DNA of 28,339 nucleotides from an uncultured Christensenellaceae bacterium. GTDB taxonomy: Bacteria; Bacillota; Clostridia; Christensenellales; Aristaeellaceae. The stretch lies in the NCBI GenBank assembly GCA_905236495.1, contig CAJOPV010000019.1:1-28339 (forward strand), given 5' to 3'. Below the pieces are notes generated by a model. That model saw only the letters and a list, made by a program, of their open reading frames with translations, made no database searches and was not told the origin of the DNA. Positions 14,922 through 23,154 of this stretch are shown here, in pieces (position 1 is the first letter of the stretch; every line of letters begins with the position of its first letter). The translations under genes were made by a program, and so were the position numbers.

Positions 14922-17326
14922 AGCGCAATCATTCCCCTGAAAAGAAGCGGGGCTTAAGAGATTTCCTGCAGTCCTCCTCCGGGGCTGTGCGGCTTTTGAT
15001 CTGTCTGGTTGGCATCGCGCTGATCCTGGTGGTGGTGGTGGCTGCGGTGTCCCCTGTGCGGTATAAGCTGCAGGTGGGCATGGTGCCCCCCAGCACCATC
15101 ACCGCCACCAAGGACGTGGTGGATGAGATCGCTACCGAGCGCAAACGGGAGGAAGCCGCCGCCGCCGTCACCCCTACCTATAAGTATCAGGAGGGCGTCA
15201 CCGAAGCGGTGCTGGCGGATTACGACGCCATTTTTGAGCAGCTTCGGAGGGTGCACCAGTACGGGGAAACGCTTACGGACATTTCTCCCACCCGGAATTT
15301 TACCCGGGAAGAATTGCAGTACGCCCAGGATATGCTGACGCTGATCTCCCTTCGGGATTACCAGGTGACGGCGCTGCTGCGAAGCACTCAGGAGGAGCTG
15401 GAAACGGCTTACAGCCTGGTGTATGCCGCCCTGCAGAGCACCATGCAAAAGAACGTCACCGAAGGCAAGGAGAGCGTAGAAAGGGATAATATCCGTCAGC
15501 TGGTGAGCTACCGCATTTCCATTCCCCTGGGGCAGAATATCGTGCCGGCGGTGCTGAACGCTTGCCTTCGGGCCAATATGCTCATCGATCAGGAGGCCAC
15601 CGACGCCGCCCGCCAGGCCGCTCGGGACGGCGTGGAGCCGGTGGTGTATCGACAGGGGCAGAACATCGTGGTCCGGGGCGAGGGCAGCGTCACCGAAAGC
15701 CAGCTTGCCATGCTCTCCAGCCTGGGGCTGCTCAGCGACGGCAGCGTGGATATCACCACCTATCTGGGGGCCGGGGTGTTGGTGCTGCTGGTGATGGGGG
15801 TGCTTCTGTGGCAGCTCCGGGGATTCAGGCAGGAAGGCGTCCTGCAGGATACGGATAAGCTGCTTTTGTTCTTTGCCATTTTCCTTTCGGCTTTGCTGCT
15901 TTGCGAACTGGCCCGGCTGGCGAACGCATACCTGGCCCCCATGGTGGTGTGCGCGCTGCTGTGCACGTCGCTGCTGGGGCCTCACCCCGCCCTGGCCTGC
16001 AATGTGGCGCTGACGGTGCTGGTGGCGGCCCTGTGCGCCGGGGGCAGCGAGGAATACGCCGATAAGATGGCCCATCTCATGGCCTGCGGCCTGGTTTCCG
16101 GCTCTGTCGCCGCCCTGATGGGATGCAGGCGCACCGGCAGGCTGTGGACGCTGCTCACCGGCCTTGCCGCCGCAGCAGCGGACGCGGCGGTGATGATCGC
16201 CCTGGGGCTGATGACGGCTACTTCCTTAAACGGCACGCTGATCAACGCCGCCTGGCGGGCGGGGGGCATTATCATCGGTACGCTCCTGTGCATCGGATTG
16301 CAGCCCTTGCTGGAAATGATCTTTAACCTTCCGACGCCCATGAAGCTCATGGAGCTTTCCAACCCCAACCAGCCTTTGCTTCGCAGGCTTTTGCTGGAGG
16401 CGCCGGGCACCTATCATCATTCCACCATCGTATCCAACCTGGCGGAGGCCGCGGCGGAGGCCATCGGGGCCAACCCGCTTCTGGCTCGGGTGGGGGGCTA
16501 TTACCACGATATCGGGAAGCTGAAGCGGCCTTCCTTCTTTGCCGAAAACCAGATGGGCGGCGTCAACGCCCACGATCATACCGATCCTTATGTATCCGCC
16601 GCCATCCTCACCGCCCACACCAAGGATGGCGTAGCCCTGGCAAAGCAATATCGATTGCCTAAGGCGGTGCAGGATATCATCGGCGAGCATCACGGCAACA
16701 CCCCCGTCATGTTCTTCTATCATAAGGCGCTGCAGATGGCGGACGGAAAGCCCGTTGATATCAACGCCTTCCGCTACGACGGGCACCCGCCCAGGACCCG
16801 GGAGGGGGCCATCATCATGCTGTGCGATACCATCGAGGCCGCCGTGCGCACCATGAAAAACCCCACCACCGAGGGCATCGAGGAATTCATTGTAAAACTG
16901 GTGCGGGGCAAGCTGGAGGACGGGCAATTAAGCGACTGCCCTTTGACGCTTCGGGATATCGATAAGATCTGCGCCGCCGCCACCCAGGTGCTGACCGGGG
17001 TGTTCCACGAGCGCATCGAATACCCGGATATGGAGGAAATGAACCAGAAGGCCCAGAAGGCTCAGATGGAAGCGGAGGAAATGACGATCGAGCGTGAAAG
17101 CACCGTTTCCATCGTGACGCCGGAGGACGGCACCGCCCCCACCGTGGAGCTGAACCCCCAGGCGGCGGCGCCCACCGTGACCCCCGAGATGGCGGTGGCG
17201 CTGCAGCCTGTGGCCCCGCCCCCCACGGTAACGCCGGTGGAAATCGATAAGCTGGTAACCATCGAGCCTTTGCCCCTGAAGGAAACGGAGATCATCCCGG
17301 AGGACGGGGAGGCAGTGGAAAAGTGA
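14918..17326 (+). CDS. pgpH: Membrane HD-domain phosphodiesterase PgpH/YqfF (c-di-AMP type)
   Basis: An 802-residue 7TM-HD protein. After one N-terminal membrane helix (about 24-46) comes a 240-residue outer domain, then a run of membrane helices from about residue 285 to 470, then a cytoplasmic HD domain with TYHHST (H500, H501) and YYHDIGK (H530, D531), and later HHGNTPV. In Listeria and Bacillus PgpH hydrolyses the signal nucleotide c-di-AMP; the complete HDIG motif supports that here by family. The last 75 residues are an unusual low-complexity tail rich in T, V, P and E (TVTPEMAVAL, PPPTVTPVE), absent from the HD domain proper. GTG start, four-base overlaps at both ends (with phoH and with ybeY::cdd), so translation is probably coupled. 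Confidence 0.93.
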   Translation: MKRNHSPEKKRGLRDFLQSSSGAVRLLICLVGIALILVVVVAAVSPVRYKLQVGMVPPSTITATKDVVDEIATERKREEAAAAVTPTYKYQEGVTEAVLADYDAIFEQLRRVHQYGETLTDISPTRNFTREELQYAQDMLTLISLRDYQVTALLRSTQEELETAYSLVYAALQSTMQKNVTEGKESVERDNIRQLVSYRISIPLGQNIVPAVLNACLRANMLIDQEATDAARQAARDGVEPVVYRQGQNIVVRGEGSVTESQLAMLSSLGLLSDGSVDITTYLGAGVLVLLVMGVLLWQLRGFRQEGVLQDTDKLLLFFAIFLSALLLCELARLANAYLAPMVVCALLCTSLLGPHPALACNVALTVLVAALCAGGSEEYADKMAHLMACGLVSGSVAALMGCRRTGRLWTLLTGLAAAAADAAVMIALGLMTATSLNGTLINAAWRAGGIIIGTLLCIGLQPLLEMIFNLPTPMKLMELSNPNQPLLRRLLLEAPGTYHHSTIVSNLAEAAAEAIGANPLLARVGGYYHDIGKLKRPSFFAENQMGGVNAHDHTDPYVSAAILTAHTKDGVALAKQYRLPKAVQDIIGEHHGNTPVMFFYHKALQMADGKPVDINAFRYDGHPPRTREGAIIMLCDTIEAAVRTMKNPTTEGIEEFIVKLVRGKLEDGQLSDCPLTLRDIDKICAAATQVLTGVFHERIEYPDMEEMNQKAQKAQMEAEEMTIERESTVSIVTPEDGTAPTVELNPQAAAPTVTPEMAVALQPVAPPPTVTPVEIDKLVTIEPLPLKETEIIPEDGEAVEK

Positions 17327-18222
17327 GCGCCAGGCTGTATATTGAATGGGACGGCGATAAAATCCCCGGGGCGGAGGAAATGCTCCGCCGGGTGGCGGAG
17401 CAGTGCGTGCAGGAGGAGGGCATCGGTTTACCAGCCTACGCTCAGGTGAGGATCACGGATAACGCAACCATCCGGGAAATCAACCGGGAATACCGGGGCA
17501 TCGACCGGGAAACGGACGTGCTTTCCTTCCCCTCCACCGATTGCACGCCCCGGGAGACTTTGGGAAAGAGACAGGATAAGCTCAGGAGGGAGCGGGATGA
17601 AACGGGCCGGTGCTTCCTGGGGGATATCGTGATCTCGCTGGAAAAAACGAAGGAGCAGGCGGCGGAATACGGGCACAGCCTGAACAGGGAGCTTTCGTAT
17701 CTCACCGCCCACGCGCTGTTTCATCTCATGGGCTACGATCATATGAATGAGGAAGACAAGAAAGGGATGCGGCGCATGGAGGAGAGGGCGCTTGAAAAGG
17801 CGGGGCTGAACCGGGTGACGGACGATGAACTGGTGGCCCGGGCCAAGGAGGCTATGACCTTTTCCTATTCCCCTTATTCCCATTTTAAGGTGGGGGCGGC
17901 GCTTTTGTGCCGGGACGGCAGGGTCTATACCGGCTGCAATATCGAAAACGCCTCCTACAGCGTCACCAACTGCGCCGAGCGCACGGCCCTCTTCAAGGCC
18001 GTCAGCGAGGGAGAAAGGGAATTCATCGCCATCGCCATTGCCGCCGAAAAATCCATGGCCTGGCCCTGCGGCGTCTGCCGCCAGGCTCTGAATGAGTTTG
18101 CCCCCGCCCTTCGGGTCATCGTGGCCTGTGGGGAGGAAAGGGACGAAGCGCCGCTGAATGCCTTGCTGCCCCACGGCTTTGGGCCCAGCAGCGGGATGAC
18201 AGAGATCTTGGGGAAAGAATAA
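17323..18222 (+). CDS. ybeY/cdd: YbeY rRNA-maturation endonuclease fused to cytidine deaminase
   Basis: A single 299-residue frame joins two enzymes that are separate neighbours in Bacillus. Residues 1-160 are YbeY: TDVLSFP (64-70), GDIVIS, and the metal site HALFHLMGYDH with H130, H134 and H140. YbeY takes part in 16S rRNA 3' maturation and ribosome quality control. Residues about 166-299 are cytidine deaminase: YSPYSHFKVGAAL, then GCNIENASYS, the catalytic NCAERTA (C217, E219) and PCGVCRQ (C249, C252), which bind zinc. No stop, start or ribosome binding site is seen at the joint near residue 162-168 (GLNRVTDDELVARA), so the fusion is real in this sequence. Both active sites look complete. 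dgkA, which lies between them in Bacillus, is absent. GTG start overlaps pgpH by four bases. Confidence 0.93.
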   Translation: MSARLYIEWDGDKIPGAEEMLRRVAEQCVQEEGIGLPAYAQVRITDNATIREINREYRGIDRETDVLSFPSTDCTPRETLGKRQDKLRRERDETGRCFLGDIVISLEKTKEQAAEYGHSLNRELSYLTAHALFHLMGYDHMNEEDKKGMRRMEERALEKAGLNRVTDDELVARAKEAMTFSYSPYSHFKVGAALLCRDGRVYTGCNIENASYSVTNCAERTALFKAVSEGEREFIAIAIAAEKSMAWPCGVCRQALNEFAPALRVIVACGEERDEAPLNALLPHGFGPSSGMTEILGKE

Positions 18223-18242
18223 CAAAAGAAGGGAAAGCAAAT

Positions 18243-19142
18243 ATGTCCGAAAAAGCCTCTTTCCGTTCCGGCTTTGCCACCATCGTGGGGCGGCCCAACG
18301 TGGGAAAGTCAACCTTGCTCAATACCCTGGTGGGGGAAAAGGTGGCGATCACCTCCGCCCGGCCCCAGACCACCCGCAGCCGGGTGATGGGGGTGATGGG
18401 CAGCGAAAACAGCCAGATCGTATTCGTGGATACCCCGGGCATCCACAAGCCCCGCACCAAGCTGGGGGAATACATGGTGCAGTCCATCCAGGAGGCCATG
18501 GAGGGCATCGACGCCTTGCTGGTACTGGTGGATGTGACCGCCATCGGGCCCCACGACCGCAGCATCGCCGAGGAAATGAGCCGGAAAAAGGTGTATAAGC
18601 TGCTGGTGCTCAACAAGATCGACCTGGTGGAGCCCAAAGCCCTGCTGGGGGTCATCGATTCCTTTAAGGATCTGCCCTACGACGGCATTATCCCCGTCAG
18701 CGCCAAGACGGGAGACGGGGTGGAGCAATTGAAGAAGGAATTGACCGCCCACCTGCCCAAGGGCCCCAAGTATTTCCCCGACGACATGCTCACCGATCAG
18801 CCGGAGAGGGATATCTGCGCCGAGCTGATCCGGGAAAAGGCCCTTCGGAACCTGCGGGACGAGGTGCCCCACGGCATCGGCGTGGAAATGATGGCGATGA
18901 AGAAGCTGAACGATCATTTCACCGAGATCGACGCCACCATCTATTGCGAACGGGACTCCCATAAGGGCATCATCATCGGCAAAAAGGGCACCATGCTGCA
19001 AAAGATCGGCGCCGAGGCCCGGGCGGATATCGAAAAGCTGCTGGATACCCACGTGAACCTGCAATTGTGGGTCAAGGTGCGCCCCGGCTGGCGAGACAGC
19101 ATGGAGGACTTGAAGACGCTGGGCTATACGCAAAGCAAATAA
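18243..19142 (+). CDS. era: GTPase Era
   Basis: A 299-residue GTPase that binds 16S rRNA and helps assemble the 30S subunit. G1 is GRPNVGKST (16-24), followed by TSARPQTTR (switch I), DTPG (G3), NKID (G4) and SAK (G5). The C-terminal KH domain carries the RNA-binding IIIGKKGTMLQKIG loop. Length is the usual one. It is the last gene of the operon, 20 bases after the YbeY/deaminase fusion, with a terminator 17 bases after its stop; recO, which often follows era, is not here. Confidence 0.96.
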   Translation: MSEKASFRSGFATIVGRPNVGKSTLLNTLVGEKVAITSARPQTTRSRVMGVMGSENSQIVFVDTPGIHKPRTKLGEYMVQSIQEAMEGIDALLVLVDVTAIGPHDRSIAEEMSRKKVYKLLVLNKIDLVEPKALLGVIDSFKDLPYDGIIPVSAKTGDGVEQLKKELTAHLPKGPKYFPDDMLTDQPERDICAELIREKALRNLRDEVPHGIGVEMMAMKKLNDHFTEIDATIYCERDSHKGIIIGKKGTMLQKIGAEARADIEKLLDTHVNLQLWVKVRPGWRDSMEDLKTLGYTQSK

Positions 19143-19159
19143 ACGAATGCAGCTATCTG

Positions 19160-19194
19160 AAATGGACGATCTGTCTCAGGATCGCCCATTTTTT
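19160..19194 (+). terminator. Rho-independent terminator after era
   Basis: AAATGG-A-CGATC (19160-19171) pairs with GATCG-C-CCATTT (19180-19191), with one A/C mismatch and an eight-base loop; the 3' arm runs into TTTTTT up to 19194. It ends the operon yqfC...era. Confidence 0.87.
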
Positions 19195-19196
19195 GC

Positions 19197-19225
19197 TTGT
19201 GCTGAGAGGGAATCTATGCTATACT
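19197..19225 (+). promoter_or_regulatory. Sigma-A promoter of the sugar transporter/hydrolase operon
   Basis: TTGTGC at 19197-19202, a 17-base spacer, and TATACT at 19220-19225. The -35 box begins three bases after the era terminator. The -10 box is part of the left arm of the inverted repeat at 19218-19248. Confidence 0.78.
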
Positions 19226-19248
19226 GACAAAAGCAATCATAGTATAGC
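19218..19248. promoter_or_regulatory. Operator-like inverted repeat over the -10 box
   Basis: GCTATACT at 19218-19225 and AGTATAGC at 19241-19248 are perfect inverted repeats spaced by 15 bases. The left arm contains the -10 box and the right arm lies at about +10 to +17, where a bound repressor would block transcription. There is no T-run, so it is not a terminator. The binding protein is unknown. Confidence 0.5.
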
Positions 19249-19280
19249 GGCGATGCCGCAAGCGGGAGGGGTATTTTTAC

Positions 19281-20645
19281 ATGAGCGAGAAGAAAAGGCT
19301 TTCCAAGGGCAAGGTATGGTGCTTTGCCATCGGTCAGTTCGGCTGGAGCATCCAGAGCGCGCTGATCTCCAATTTCCTGGTGAGCTATTATCAGCCAAGC
19401 AAGGAAACCATCGACGCGGGCCAGACGGTGTTCATTCCCCAGGGGCTGGTGATTTTCGGCATCCTGACGATCCTGGGCGCCATCACCTGGTTCGGGCGCA
19501 TCTTCGACGCGGTGACCGATCCCTGGATCGCCTCCAAATCGGACCGCTGCAAGAGCAGGGATGGGCGGCGCATTCCCTTCATGCGGCTGGCGGCGATCCC
19601 CTTCGCCCTGGCGACGGTGCTCACCTTCTGGTCGCCCATCAACGGGGAAAGCTGGATCAACGCGGTTTTCCTGTTCGTGATGCTGACGCTGTTCTATCTC
19701 TTTATGACGATGTACTGCACGCCCTATAACGCCCTGATCCCGGAGCTGGGCACCGATCAGAAAACGCGGATGGCGATTTCCACCAGCATTTCCTTCACCT
19801 TCATCGCCGGTATGGCCATCGCTTACACCGCGCCCATGGTGTGGGGCATGCTGGAGGGCATGGTGGGGGACCGCATCCTGGCGATCCGCATTACCTTTAC
19901 GGTGATGAGCCTCATCGGCCTCATCTGCATGTTCGTGCCGGTATTCACCATCAAGGAAAAGGATTACGTGACCGCCCAGCCCAGCGAATCCACGGCCTTA
20001 AAATCCCTGGCTGCCACCTTCCGCAACAAGGATTTCCGCATTTTCGTGGCCTCCGATATCGTGTATTTCCTGGGCATCACCATGTTCCAGACGGCGATGC
20101 TGTTCTTTGTGACCTCGCTGCTGAAACTGGACGAGGGCATGAGCACCATTTACTTTGTGGGCATGACGGCGCTTTCCGTGCTGTTTTACCCGCTGGTGAG
20201 CAAGCTGACCCCCAAATACGGCAAGAAAAAGCTGATCCTGGTGGCGTTCTGCATCTTTACCCTGGCCTTTGCCTATACCGCCGCCCTGGGCACCTTCCTG
20301 CCCGTGGCCCCGGAGATCCAGGGCTACATCCTGTGCGTGCTGGCGGCCCCCGCCATGGCGATTTTCGGCATCCTGCCCCAGGCGGTGGTGGCGGATATCG
20401 CGGAATGCGACGAGCTGGAAACCAAGGAAAACCGCAGCGGCATGTTCTACGCCGCCCGTACCTTCTCCATGAAGATGGGCCAGGCGGTGGCGATGCTGCT
20501 GGTGACGTCCCTGGGCACCATCAGCCCGGAAACGGGCCTGGGCTACCGCATCATCGCCATCGCGGCGGCGGCGGTGTGCGTGCTGGGCGGCGTCCTGTTT
20601 GCCATGTACAATGAAAAGAAGATTTACAGCAAGATCATGAAATAA
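19281..20645 (+). CDS. GPH-family (MFS) sugar:cation symporter
   Basis: A 454-residue membrane protein with about 12 hydrophobic helices, of the glycoside-pentoside-hexuronide branch of the MFS. The family marker is in the second helix region: FGRIFDAVTDPWIASKSDR, followed by GRRIPFM, and later YNALIPELGTD. QAVVADIAECDELETKENRSGMFYAARTF in the second half is also typical. Members import sugars or glycosides with sodium or protons; the substrate cannot be read here, and no glycosidase or sugar kinase is adjacent. It has its own promoter with an operator-like repeat and is followed after 16 bases by a hydrolase gene. Confidence 0.9.
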   Translation: MSEKKRLSKGKVWCFAIGQFGWSIQSALISNFLVSYYQPSKETIDAGQTVFIPQGLVIFGILTILGAITWFGRIFDAVTDPWIASKSDRCKSRDGRRIPFMRLAAIPFALATVLTFWSPINGESWINAVFLFVMLTLFYLFMTMYCTPYNALIPELGTDQKTRMAISTSISFTFIAGMAIAYTAPMVWGMLEGMVGDRILAIRITFTVMSLIGLICMFVPVFTIKEKDYVTAQPSESTALKSLAATFRNKDFRIFVASDIVYFLGITMFQTAMLFFVTSLLKLDEGMSTIYFVGMTALSVLFYPLVSKLTPKYGKKKLILVAFCIFTLAFAYTAALGTFLPVAPEIQGYILCVLAAPAMAIFGILPQAVVADIAECDELETKENRSGMFYAARTFSMKMGQAVAMLLVTSLGTISPETGLGYRIIAIAAAAVCVLGGVLFAMYNEKKIYSKIMK

Positions 20646-20661
20646 AGCTGGGTGATTGACG

Positions 20662-21654
20662 ATGCGGGAAGGGTTCAATGAGGACGGCCTGGTTTTGTCC
20701 CGGGATTACAAAAACACTATGGAGCAGGTATTGCTGCCCGCCCTCCGGGAAAAGGCAGAGCGGGTGACCGTCCGTGGCGCCGGGAACCAAACGCTGCAAT
20801 GCTTCGTGTATGAAAACCCGGAGGCCGTCCACGGCACCGCCGTGGTGCTGCACGGGTTCACGGAAAACGCCTACAAGTTTTCGGAAGTGATCTTTTCCCT
20901 GCTGGAAAACGGCTTTTCCGTGGTGGCCTACGATCAGCGGGGCCATGGCGAAAGCTGGCGGGACGAGGGCGTGAAGGCCGATCCGTCCCTGACCCACGTG
21001 AGCCGGTTTGAGGAATACGTGGAGGATCTGAAGGCCGTCTGCGATCAGGTGGTGAGCAATCTGCCCAAGCCCTGGGTGATTTTCTGCCATTCCATGGGCG
21101 GCGCGGTCACCAGCCTGTTCCTGGAACAGTACCCGGAGGTATTCAGCCGGGCGGCCCTGTGCGCCCCCATGATCGCCCCCCACAGGAACAACGTGCCCCT
21201 GCTTGCGGTGAAGGCCATCTGCCGGGGCGCCAAGCTGGCGGGCCGCGGGAAGAAGCGCATTTTCCTTTCCAAGCCCTACGCCGGGCCGGAGGATTTCGAT
21301 ACCTCCTGCGCCACCTCCCGGGAAAGATTCGACTGGTACGACAGGGTGAAGGAAGAAAACCCCGCCTACCACAACAACGGCCCTACCTACGATTGGACGC
21401 TGGAATCCATGAAGGTGACGAAAAAGATCCTGGCCCCCGGCGCGGTGGAAAGGATCGATTGCCCCCTGCGGCTTTACACCGCGGAGGACGATAACAGCGT
21501 ATTGCCTGCGGAGCAGGGAACATTCATCCGGCGGGTGAAGGACGGAAAACGGGAATTTGTGAAAGGCTCCCGCCATGAAATCTACCGCTCCACCGACGAG
21601 GTATTCTTCCCCTGGTGGCACGGAGTGCTGCAATTCCTGAAAGACGAAGCATAA
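20662..21654 (+). CDS. Alpha/beta hydrolase, lysophospholipase/monoacylglycerol-lipase type
   Basis: A 330-residue serine hydrolase of the S33/Hydrolase_4 group (PldB-like). The oxyanion region is VVLHGFTENAY (62-71), then YDQRGHGES (90-98). The nucleophile elbow reads CHSMGG with S144; the usual first glycine of G-x-S-x-G is cysteine 142. The acid is probably D276 or D277 (TAEDDNSVLP) and the base H305 (GSRHEIYRS), so the triad looks complete. It has no signal peptide and should be cytoplasmic; substrate unknown, probably a glycerolipid or ester by family. I prefer the ATG at 20662, six bases after GGGTGA, over a TTG at 20656. It shares the transporter's promoter and ends at a terminator used from both sides. 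Confidence 0.88.
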   Translation: MREGFNEDGLVLSRDYKNTMEQVLLPALREKAERVTVRGAGNQTLQCFVYENPEAVHGTAVVLHGFTENAYKFSEVIFSLLENGFSVVAYDQRGHGESWRDEGVKADPSLTHVSRFEEYVEDLKAVCDQVVSNLPKPWVIFCHSMGGAVTSLFLEQYPEVFSRAALCAPMIAPHRNNVPLLAVKAICRGAKLAGRGKKRIFLSKPYAGPEDFDTSCATSRERFDWYDRVKEENPAYHNNGPTYDWTLESMKVTKKILAPGAVERIDCPLRLYTAEDDNSVLPAEQGTFIRRVKDGKREFVKGSRHEIYRSTDEVFFPWWHGVLQFLKDEA

Positions 21655-21692
21655 AAAATCAGCGGCCTGGCGCATCGTCAGGCCGCTGATTT
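21653..21692 (-). terminator. Shared terminator between convergent genes
   Basis: A perfect 14-bp stem (21656-21669 with 21679-21692) with a nine-base loop. Read on the minus strand it is followed by six T (complement of AAAAAA at 21653-21658, partly within the stem), a strong terminator for the membrane-protein gene ending at 21819. On the plus strand it directly follows the hydrolase stop but has only three T, so it acts more weakly there. Confidence 0.85.
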
Positions 21693-21700
21693 CAGCGTAT

Positions 21701-21808
21701 CGATATAGCCGCAAATTGATATCGGAAGCAGTCATCCTAGCTGCTCCTCGGGCCGGGAGACCCGGCCCTGCGGATGAAAGCCGAAAGGGCTCTTTCGAGC
21801 GATCCCGG
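21701..21808. other. Intergenic stretch with several short inverted repeats
   Basis: Between the shared terminator and the convergent gene are CGATAT/ATATCG (21701-21706 with 21719-21724), GGGCCGGG/CCCGGCCC (21750-21757 with 21761-21768, loop AGA) and CGAAAG/CTTTCG (21782-21787 with 21792-21797). GCGATCCCGGGG after the last one resembles the right arm of the element at 12378-12434. No gene is seen. Confidence 0.45.
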
Positions 21809-21818
21809 GGTTGACCGC

Positions 21819-23018
21819 TCAGATATGTACTTGCGTAAAGCCCCAGCAGGTAAAGGCCAGCACCGAGATCAGCAGCGCCGCCTCCCACCAGGCGATCTTT
21901 TTCTTTTCAGGGGTCAAAAGCAGGTACAGGAAGGTATAGGGGATCAGATCCACGGCGTAGCGGGCCCCCAGCTGGAAGCCGCCCATGGTGCGGTGCCACA
22001 TGAGAAAAAAGCCGTGGAGGATGCAGGTGAAAAGCACCGCTGCCTTTTCCCAGCGCATGCGGCCCCTGATGAGATCAATGACGGCCCAGATCAGCATGAG
22101 GGAAAGGGTGGGGCAGGCCAGCAGCATGGAGTAGCCATAACGCTTGAACACCCATTCGCCGTTGGCGTTTTCCAAAGGCAAGCCCCAAAGGAATGTGTTC
22201 GCGTGTTCCGATACTTTTTGAATGGAAAACTGCACGCCGCCCTGGAAGGAAAACTCCGGCAGGTAATTATGCCCGAATTCCAGGGGATCACCGAAGCGCC
22301 CGTAATTGTACAGGCCCAGCAGCAGCGCAACGCCCAGGCCCAGGATGATGCCCACGGACAGGTGGGAGAGGGTATCCCTGAGCGTCAGCCCGGCCCGGCG
22401 ATGGATGAGCCGCCAGGTCAAAAACAGGGGGATCAGATACAGGGCATTGAAGGGCCTGCAGGCCACGGATAAGGCGCAGCAGAGCAGCGATAGGCCGGGT
22501 CGATCCATGGCAAGGAAGCAGATGGAGGCCGTCATCAGGAAAAAGCCCAGCACCTGGGCGTGATACCACACCGCGCCGTTCATGGTGAGGGGCAAAAGGG
22601 AGGAGGCGAAGCAGAACAGGAAGGCAAACAGCCCCCCGGACAGCCGGGAATATCCCGCGCCCTTCAGGGCCCGATACATCATCAGGCAGGAAGCCATCGC
22701 GTACAGCTTCACCAGCAGGTTATCCGGCGTATCCATGCCGAAAAGAAAAGTCAGGGGCCACAGCACCGCCGAGGGCAGCGGGGGAAAGGATACGTAGTAA
22801 TCCCCTTCATACACCGCCAGCTCCAGATGGGGCACATCCTGGGGCAGATGCATCAGGCCCTGCCGCCAGGCCATGGCCTGCCGGGTGTAGGTATTGTACA
22901 GGCTGGGGCTCAGCAGCCCGATCCCCGTCAGATAGCTCAGCACCCCCCACAGCGCGCCCATGAAGCATATCAGGATCAGGGGCGTCCAATCCCGCTGAAG
23001 AATCGTTTTCCGTTCCAT
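21819..23018 (-). CDS. Multi-pass membrane protein, GT-C glycosyltransferase-like
   Basis: A 399-residue integral membrane protein with about 10 hydrophobic helices. After the first helix comes a loop NTYTRQAMAWRQGLMHLPQD followed by YEGDYYVSFPPLPSAVLWPL. This layout (a polar loop with acidic residues, then an FPPLPS-type segment before helix 2) is seen in GT-C glycosyltransferases such as the PMT/ArnT group, which move sugars from lipid carriers. RPFNALY and GLYNYGRFGDPLEFGHNY fit the same group. The donor and acceptor are unknown, and the call is by architecture. The frame is open to a TTG at 23060, but AAAGGGA stands six bases before the ATG at 23018, so I use that start. It lies downstream of ppk with 136 bases between, in the same direction. 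Confidence 0.72.
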   Translation of the reverse strand: MERKTILQRDWTPLILICFMGALWGVLSYLTGIGLLSPSLYNTYTRQAMAWRQGLMHLPQDVPHLELAVYEGDYYVSFPPLPSAVLWPLTFLFGMDTPDNLLVKLYAMASCLMMYRALKGAGYSRLSGGLFAFLFCFASSLLPLTMNGAVWYHAQVLGFFLMTASICFLAMDRPGLSLLCCALSVACRPFNALYLIPLFLTWRLIHRRAGLTLRDTLSHLSVGIILGLGVALLLGLYNYGRFGDPLEFGHNYLPEFSFQGGVQFSIQKVSEHANTFLWGLPLENANGEWVFKRYGYSMLLACPTLSLMLIWAVIDLIRGRMRWEKAAVLFTCILHGFFLMWHRTMGGFQLGARYAVDLIPYTFLYLLLTPEKKKIAWWEAALLISVLAFTCWGFTQVHI

Positions 23019-23077
23019 ACTTTTCCCTTTCACTGAAGCATTGTCTGTTTTCCGCTGCAATCAATATCCGAAGCGGC

Positions 23078-23134
23078 TTTTCGGGAAGGGGCCAGGGGAA
23101 AGGCGTCTTTTGACGCAAAAGCCGTGTTTCTCCA
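23078..23134. repeat. Imperfect palindrome related to the one before gltX
   Basis: The arms GGGGAAAGGCGTCTTTTG (23095-23112) and CAAAAGCCGTGTTTCTCC (23116-23133) are imperfect inverted repeats around a three-base centre. The left flank TTTCGGGAAGGGGCC resembles TTTCTTGGAAGGGGGC before the palindrome at 10427-10470, and the arms have the same G-run, AAA, CG, CTTT order. It lies between ppk and the membrane-protein gene. Confidence 0.55.
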
Positions 23135-23154
23135 GATCTTTGCCCATTTCCCCG

